Part shown: positions 60,272 through 64,000 of the stretch, piece by piece
Layout: each line of letters starts with the position of its first letter
Numbering within the stretch: position 1 is the stretch's first letter
From: Gelidibacter gilvus
Lineage (GTDB): Bacteria; Bacteroidota; Bacteroidia; Flavobacteriales; Flavobacteriaceae
Assembly (NCBI RefSeq): GCF_004115975.1
Contig: NZ_SDDZ01000001.1
Location: forward strand, 248,001-312,000
DNA length: 64,000 nucleotides
Reading direction: 5' to 3'
The notes under the pieces: model-generated
What the model was told of the DNA's origin: nothing
Database searches by the model: none
What the model saw: only the letters and a program-made list of their open reading frames with translations
Made by a program: the position numbers and the translations under genes

Positions 60272-62008
60272 ATGAAAGACACAGAAACATTAAATAAAGA
60301 AGAAAAAACCACTACTACCACAATGCGAATCTCAGGTAGCGAAGCGATCATCAGATGTCTGATTGCTGAAGGTGTGGACATTCTTTACGGATATCCAGGT
60401 GGTGCAATCATGCCTGTATATGATGAACTTTATAAATTTAGAGATCAAATACACCATGTACTTACACGTCACGAACAAGGCGCTACTCATGCGGCCCAAG
60501 GTTATGCACGTATTTCAGGAAAAGTTGGGGTGGCGATAGCTACTTCTGGACCTGGGGCTACAAATCTCATTACAGGCATTGCAGATGCACAAATAGATTC
60601 TACACCTATGGTGTGCATTACAGGTCAGGTGGCTTCACATTTATTGGGAAGCGATGCCTTTCAGGAAACGGATATTATTGGTATTTCTACCCCGGTAACG
60701 AAATGGAACCACCAAATCAGCAAAGCTTCACAAATTCCGGAAGTGATTGCCAAAGCATTTTATCTCGCCAGAAGTGGGCGTCCAGGACCGGTATTGATCG
60801 ATATTACCAAGGATGCTCAGTTTGAAGAGTTCGATTTTTCCTATGAAAAATGCAAAGGCGTCAGAAGTTACAATCCTGTTCCAAAAACTGATATTGACGA
60901 TGTGAAAGCTGCTGCGCTTTTGATAAACTCAGCTAAGAAACCGTTTATCGTTTGGGGACAAGGCGTTATTTTAAGTGAAGCCGAAAAAGAATTGATCGCC
61001 GTTATTGAAAAAGCAGGCATTCCATCGGCATGGACCATTCTTGGTGCTTCAGCAGTTCCAACAGCGCATCCTTTAAATGTTGGGATGGTAGGCATGCATG
61101 GAAATTATGCACCCAATGTGTTGACCAATGATTGTGATGTTTTAATTGCCATAGGCATGCGTTTTGACGATCGCGTTACGGGAAAACTGGAATCTTATGC
61201 AACACAGGCTAAAATAATTCACTTTGAAATTGATCCTTCTGAGATTGATAAAAACGTAAAAACAGATGTGTCGGTTTTAGGTGATGCCAAAGAAAGTTTA
61301 TCACAATTGTTACCATTATTAAAACCAAATTCACATACAGAATGGCATCAAAAATTTAAAGATTTGTATGCTATAGAATACGAAAAAGTCATCAAGGATG
61401 ACCTCTATCCTACAAAAGAAGGCTTGACCATGGGTGAAGTTCTCAAGGAAATCAATATTCAAACCAAAGGAAATGCCGCTATTGTTTCTGACGTTGGTCA
61501 ACACCAAATGATCGCCTGCCGATATGCTGAATTCACAACTACCAGAAGTAATATCACCTCTGGCGGATTGGGAACAATGGGATTTGCACTTCCTGCAGCC
61601 ATAGGGGCGAAAATGTCGGCACCAGAGCGTGATGTGGTAGCAATTATTGGCGATGGTGGTTACCAAATGACCATTCAGGAATTGGGCACCATTTTTCAAC
61701 AAAAAGTGCCCGTGAAAATTGTAGTGTTAAACAATGAGTTCTTAGGAATGGTACGCCAATGGCAACAACTGTTTTTCGAAAAACGATACGCTTCCACCGA
61801 AATGACCAATCCAGATTTTGTAGCTATTGCAAAAGGATATTATATCGATGCGCAAAAAGTAACCAAAAGAGAAGATCTAAAAAAGGCCGTTGCTGAGATG
61901 ATGGCTTGTGAAGGACCGTACTTTTTAGAAGTACGCGTAGAAAAAGAAGGCAATGTTTTCCCTATGATTCCAACAGGTGCAAGCGTTTCAGATATCCGTT
62001 TGGAATAA
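60272..62008 (+). CDS. ilvB: Acetolactate synthase, large (catalytic) subunit
   Basis: A 578-residue thiamine diphosphate enzyme that condenses pyruvate with pyruvate or 2-oxobutyrate. GVDILYGYPGGAIMPVYD near 34, the catalytic Glu in TRHEQGATHAAQGYAR near 63, GRPGPVLIDITKD near 168, and the ThDP motif IIGDGGYQMTIQELGTI near 460 with NNEFLGMVRQWQ near 488. FAD-binding residues of the anabolic type appear kept (FDDRVTGKL near 293). It works with the IlvN subunit encoded next. The first 20 residues are a Glu/Thr-rich tail, a little longer than usual. Confidence 0.97.
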   Translation: MKDTETLNKEEKTTTTTMRISGSEAIIRCLIAEGVDILYGYPGGAIMPVYDELYKFRDQIHHVLTRHEQGATHAAQGYARISGKVGVAIATSGPGATNLITGIADAQIDSTPMVCITGQVASHLLGSDAFQETDIIGISTPVTKWNHQISKASQIPEVIAKAFYLARSGRPGPVLIDITKDAQFEEFDFSYEKCKGVRSYNPVPKTDIDDVKAAALLINSAKKPFIVWGQGVILSEAEKELIAVIEKAGIPSAWTILGASAVPTAHPLNVGMVGMHGNYAPNVLTNDCDVLIAIGMRFDDRVTGKLESYATQAKIIHFEIDPSEIDKNVKTDVSVLGDAKESLSQLLPLLKPNSHTEWHQKFKDLYAIEYEKVIKDDLYPTKEGLTMGEVLKEINIQTKGNAAIVSDVGQHQMIACRYAEFTTTRSNITSGGLGTMGFALPAAIGAKMSAPERDVVAIIGDGGYQMTIQELGTIFQQKVPVKIVVLNNEFLGMVRQWQQLFFEKRYASTEMTNPDFVAIAKGYYIDAQKVTKREDLKKAVAEMMACEGPYFLEVRVEKEGNVFPMIPTGASVSDIRLE

Positions 62009-62122
62009 AGAAAACGCTGGAAGCATCAAAACTGGAGGATTAAGACATCTAATAGATAAAAAGAGCATAGAAAATAGAGTATCGAATAAACAAATAGAGG
62101 ATTATATCCAATAGAGGGAGAA

Positions 62123-62155
62123 GTCTAGTATCTATATTCTAATATCTATAATCTC
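62123..62155. repeat. TCTATATCTAAT-type repeat between ilvB and ilvN
   Basis: The 168-bp spacer inside the operon contains TCTAGTATCTATATTCTAAT continuing to ATCTATAATCT, a run of TCTA(A/G)TATCTA units, with looser versions before it (ATCTAATAGATAAAAAG). No gene or terminator is visible in this spacer. Confidence 0.6.
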
Positions 62156-62176
62156 AAAAAAAAACATCTTAAAAAA

Positions 62177-62704
62177 ATGAATGAAACTAATTTATATACC
62201 GTTTCCATTTACACGGAAAATAACATCGGATTATTAAATCGGATCTCGGCAATTTTTCAACGTCGCCACATCAATATTGAGAGCATCAACTCCTCAGTTT
62301 CTGAGATTGAAAATGTATCCAAGTGGACCATCGTTGTGAAGCTCTCGGAAGAGCGCATGAAAAAAGTCATCGGTCAGATAGAAAAACAAGTGGAGGTGAT
62401 CAAAGCGTATTACCATACAGAGGAGGAGACCATCTATCAAGAGTCTTGCCTGTTTAAAATCAAATCGCATTTACTTTTTGACGAACCACAAATTCAAAAT
62501 ATCATCAAAGAAAGTAACGCCCGTATTGTGACCGTTAACAGAGATTTTTTCGTCATTGAAAAGTCTGGGCGTAAAGAGGAATTAGAATTATTACACCGTG
62601 AATTAAGTGTTTTTGGAATCATGCAGTTTACCCGTTCAGGACGAATTGCGGTGACCAAGGACGAAATGAAAATATCAAAAATGCTCGAAGCATTTCAACA
62701 TTAA
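62177..62704 (+). CDS. ilvN: Acetolactate synthase, small (regulatory) subunit
   Basis: A 175-residue regulatory subunit. The N-terminal ACT domain reads [21 protein letters not shown] near 7-27, with [21 protein letters not shown] following; it senses valine and activates IlvB. A C-terminal domain (about 85-175) ends [16 protein letters not shown]. Length is close to the usual 165. It lies 168 bp after ilvB, an unusually long gap for this pair, filled by repeat-like sequence, and 13 bp before ilvC. Confidence 0.95.
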   Translation: MNETNLYTVSIYTENNIGLLNRISAIFQRRHINIESINSSVSEIENVSKWTIVVKLSEERMKKVIGQIEKQVEVIKAYYHTEEETIYQESCLFKIKSHLLFDEPQIQNIIKESNARIVTVNRDFFVIEKSGRKEELELLHRELSVFGIMQFTRSGRIAVTKDEMKISKMLEAFQH

Positions 62705-62717
62705 AAATCAAAATAAA

Positions 62718-64000
62718 ATGTCAAATTATTTCAACACATTACCGTTAAGACTACAATTGGAGCAATTAGGAAAATGCCGATTTATGGAGGCTTCAGAATT
62801 TGAAGACGGCATCAATGCGCTAAAAGGAAAGAAAATAGTTATTGTAGGCTGTGGCGCCCAAGGTTTAAACCAAGGTTTGAACATGCGCGATTCAGGTCTG
62901 AACATTACCTATGCTTTACGTGACGCCGCTATTAAAGAGAAACGTGCGTCTTATAAAAATGCAACCTCCAACGGATTTACCGCAGGTACTTATGAGGAGT
63001 TGATCCCAACGGCGGATTTAGTCTTGAATTTAACGCCGGACAAGCAACATACCGATGTTGTTAAAACCGTGATGCCATTAATGAAAAAAGGCGCAACATT
63101 AAGCTATTCCCACGGATTCAATATTGTAGAAGAAGGCACAAAAATCCGTAAAGATCTTACCGTTATTATGGTGGCTCCAAAATGTCCTGGGACCGAGGTC
63201 CGTGAAGAGTATAAGCGTGGTTTTGGTGTGCCAACACTAATTGCGGTGCATCCAGAAAATGATCCAGAACAAAAAGGTTTGGAACAGGCAAAAGCTTATG
63301 CCGTTGCAACTGGAGGCGATAGAGCAGGCGTTTTGGAATCTTCATTTATTGCTGAAGTAAAAAGTGATTTAATGGGCGAACAGACCATTCTTTGTGGGGT
63401 TCTTCAAACCGGTTCTATCCTTGCGTTCGACAAAATGGTTGAGGAAGGTGTCAATGCCAACTATGCTGCAAAATTGATTCAGTTAGGTTGGGAGACCATC
63501 ACTGAAGCTTTGAAACATGGCGGGATTACCAATATGATGGATCGCTTATCAAATCCGGCAAAAATTAAAGCCTTTGAAATGGCAGAAGAATTAAAGACCA
63601 TTCTAAAGCCATTGTTTGAAAAACACATGGACGATATCATTTCTGGACATTTCTCAAAAACGATGATGGAAGATTGGGCCAATGATGATGTCAATCTTTT
63701 AAAATGGCGTGCTGCAACTGGAGAAACTGCTTTTGAAAAAACAGAACTGACCGCAGATCATATTTCAGAACAAACCTATTTTGATCATGGCGTGCTGATG
63801 ATAGCTTTCGTTAAAGCAGGAGTAGAATTAGCCTTTGATACGATGGTAAGTGCCGGTATTATTGAAGATTCAGCCTATTACGAATCCTTGCACGAATTGC
63901 CGTTGATTGCCAATACCATCGCAAGAAAAAAATTGTTCGAAATGAACCGTGTTATTTCTGATACGGCAGAATATGGTTGTTATTTATTTGACCATGCCGC
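62718..64000 (+). CDS. ilvC: Ketol-acid reductoisomerase, class II (cut by window edge)
   Basis: The first 427 residues of a KARI, open to the window edge. It converts acetolactate to 2,3-dihydroxyisovalerate with NADPH and magnesium. The start [20 protein letters not shown] (20 residues) matches the long class II form seen in E. coli and Bacteroidota. [20 protein letters not shown] near 41-60 is the cofactor site, [12 protein letters not shown] near 69 the phosphate-binding loop, [10 protein letters not shown] near 134 and [16 protein letters not shown] near 156 follow. Acidic metal ligands lie in [16 protein letters not shown] near 213. About 65 residues remain outside the window. Confidence 0.95.
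   Translation, partial: MSNYFNTLPLRLQLEQLGKCRFMEASEFEDGINALKGKKIVIVGCGAQGLNQGLNMRDSGLNITYALRDAAIKEKRASYKNATSNGFTAGTYEELIPTADLVLNLTPDKQHTDVVKTVMPLMKKGATLSYSHGFNIVEEGTKIRKDLTVIMVAPKCPGTEVREEYKRGFGVPTLIAVHPENDPEQKGLEQAKAYAVATGGDRAGVLESSFIAEVKSDLMGEQTILCGVLQTGSILAFDKMVEEGVNANYAAKLIQLGWETITEALKHGGITNMMDRLSNPAKIKAFEMAEELKTILKPLFEKHMDDIISGHFSKTMMEDWANDDVNLLKWRAATGETAFEKTELTADHISEQTYFDHGVLMIAFVKAGVELAFDTMVSAGIIEDSAYYESLHELPLIANTIARKKLFEMNRVISDTAEYGCYLFDHA

Noticed and set aside
61331-61702. A 123-codon minus-strand open frame inside ilvB
   Set aside because: It is antisense to the thiamine diphosphate-binding domain and shows no protein-like pattern.

Overview
This window is a stretch of chromosome from a low-GC member of the Flavobacteriaceae (Bacteroidota). 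The evidence is the set of gene families (fused-type RecJ/OsmC/AspA neighbours, accB-accC-fabH-rpmF block, flexirubin-type pigment genes, a PID-CTERM-like small protein), the near absence of Shine-Dalgarno sequences, several TAnnTTTG-type -7 boxes, and several intergenic repeat families that I know from other flavobacterial genomes. I cannot name the species. No rRNA, tRNA, CRISPR array or intact mobile element was seen.

Layout. 1-12.1 kb is housekeeping in mixed orientation: a truncated 2OG-Fe(II) oxygenase, queD, lpxH, an MFS exporter, recJ, an OsmC protein, aspA, a uracil-DNA glycosylase-family protein, a flavoprotein disulfide reductase, rsmI with an uncharacterised neighbour, and tdk. 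From 11.4 to 18.1 kb the plus strand carries tdk, alr, mscL, asd, a prolyl oligopeptidase lipoprotein and an orphan ABC ATPase. From 18.3 to 25.8 kb the minus strand carries a GreA/GreB-like protein, mtgA, an amino-acid-oxidase-like flavoprotein, then accC-accB-fabH and rpmF-yceD-pdxA. ribE follows on the plus strand.

27.1-48.6 kb is the main accessory locus, an aryl-polyene/flexirubin-type pigment cluster. A halogenase-like flavoprotein and a tyrosine ammonia-lyase are divergently transcribed. They are followed by a tightly overlapping plus-strand series: ketoreductase, acyltransferase, two dehydratases, thioesterase, two complete ketosynthases, two ketosynthase-like proteins without the catalytic residues, ACP, methyltransferase, polysaccharide deacetylase, LolA-like carrier, glycosyltransferase, RND exporter, JmjC/cupin protein, C45-type acyltransferase and an adenylating ligase. 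The likely logic is: tyrosine to coumarate, activation onto ACP, iterative KS/KR/DH extension to an aryl polyene, then acyl transfer and export to the outer membrane. Genes for the dialkylresorcinol half of a flexirubin are not in this window.

48.7-57.0 kb holds a very large metallophosphoesterase/beta-barrel lipoprotein, an SLC13-type transporter with RCK domains, and PEP carboxylase. The window ends in the branched-chain amino acid operon ilvE-ilvD-ilvB-ilvN-ilvC (ilvC cut by the window edge). Its 5' region is the most striking regulatory element here: two consecutive transcription attenuators. Each has its own Ile/Val-rich leader peptide, an antiterminator whose 5' arm overlaps or abuts the leader stop codon, and a strong intrinsic terminator.
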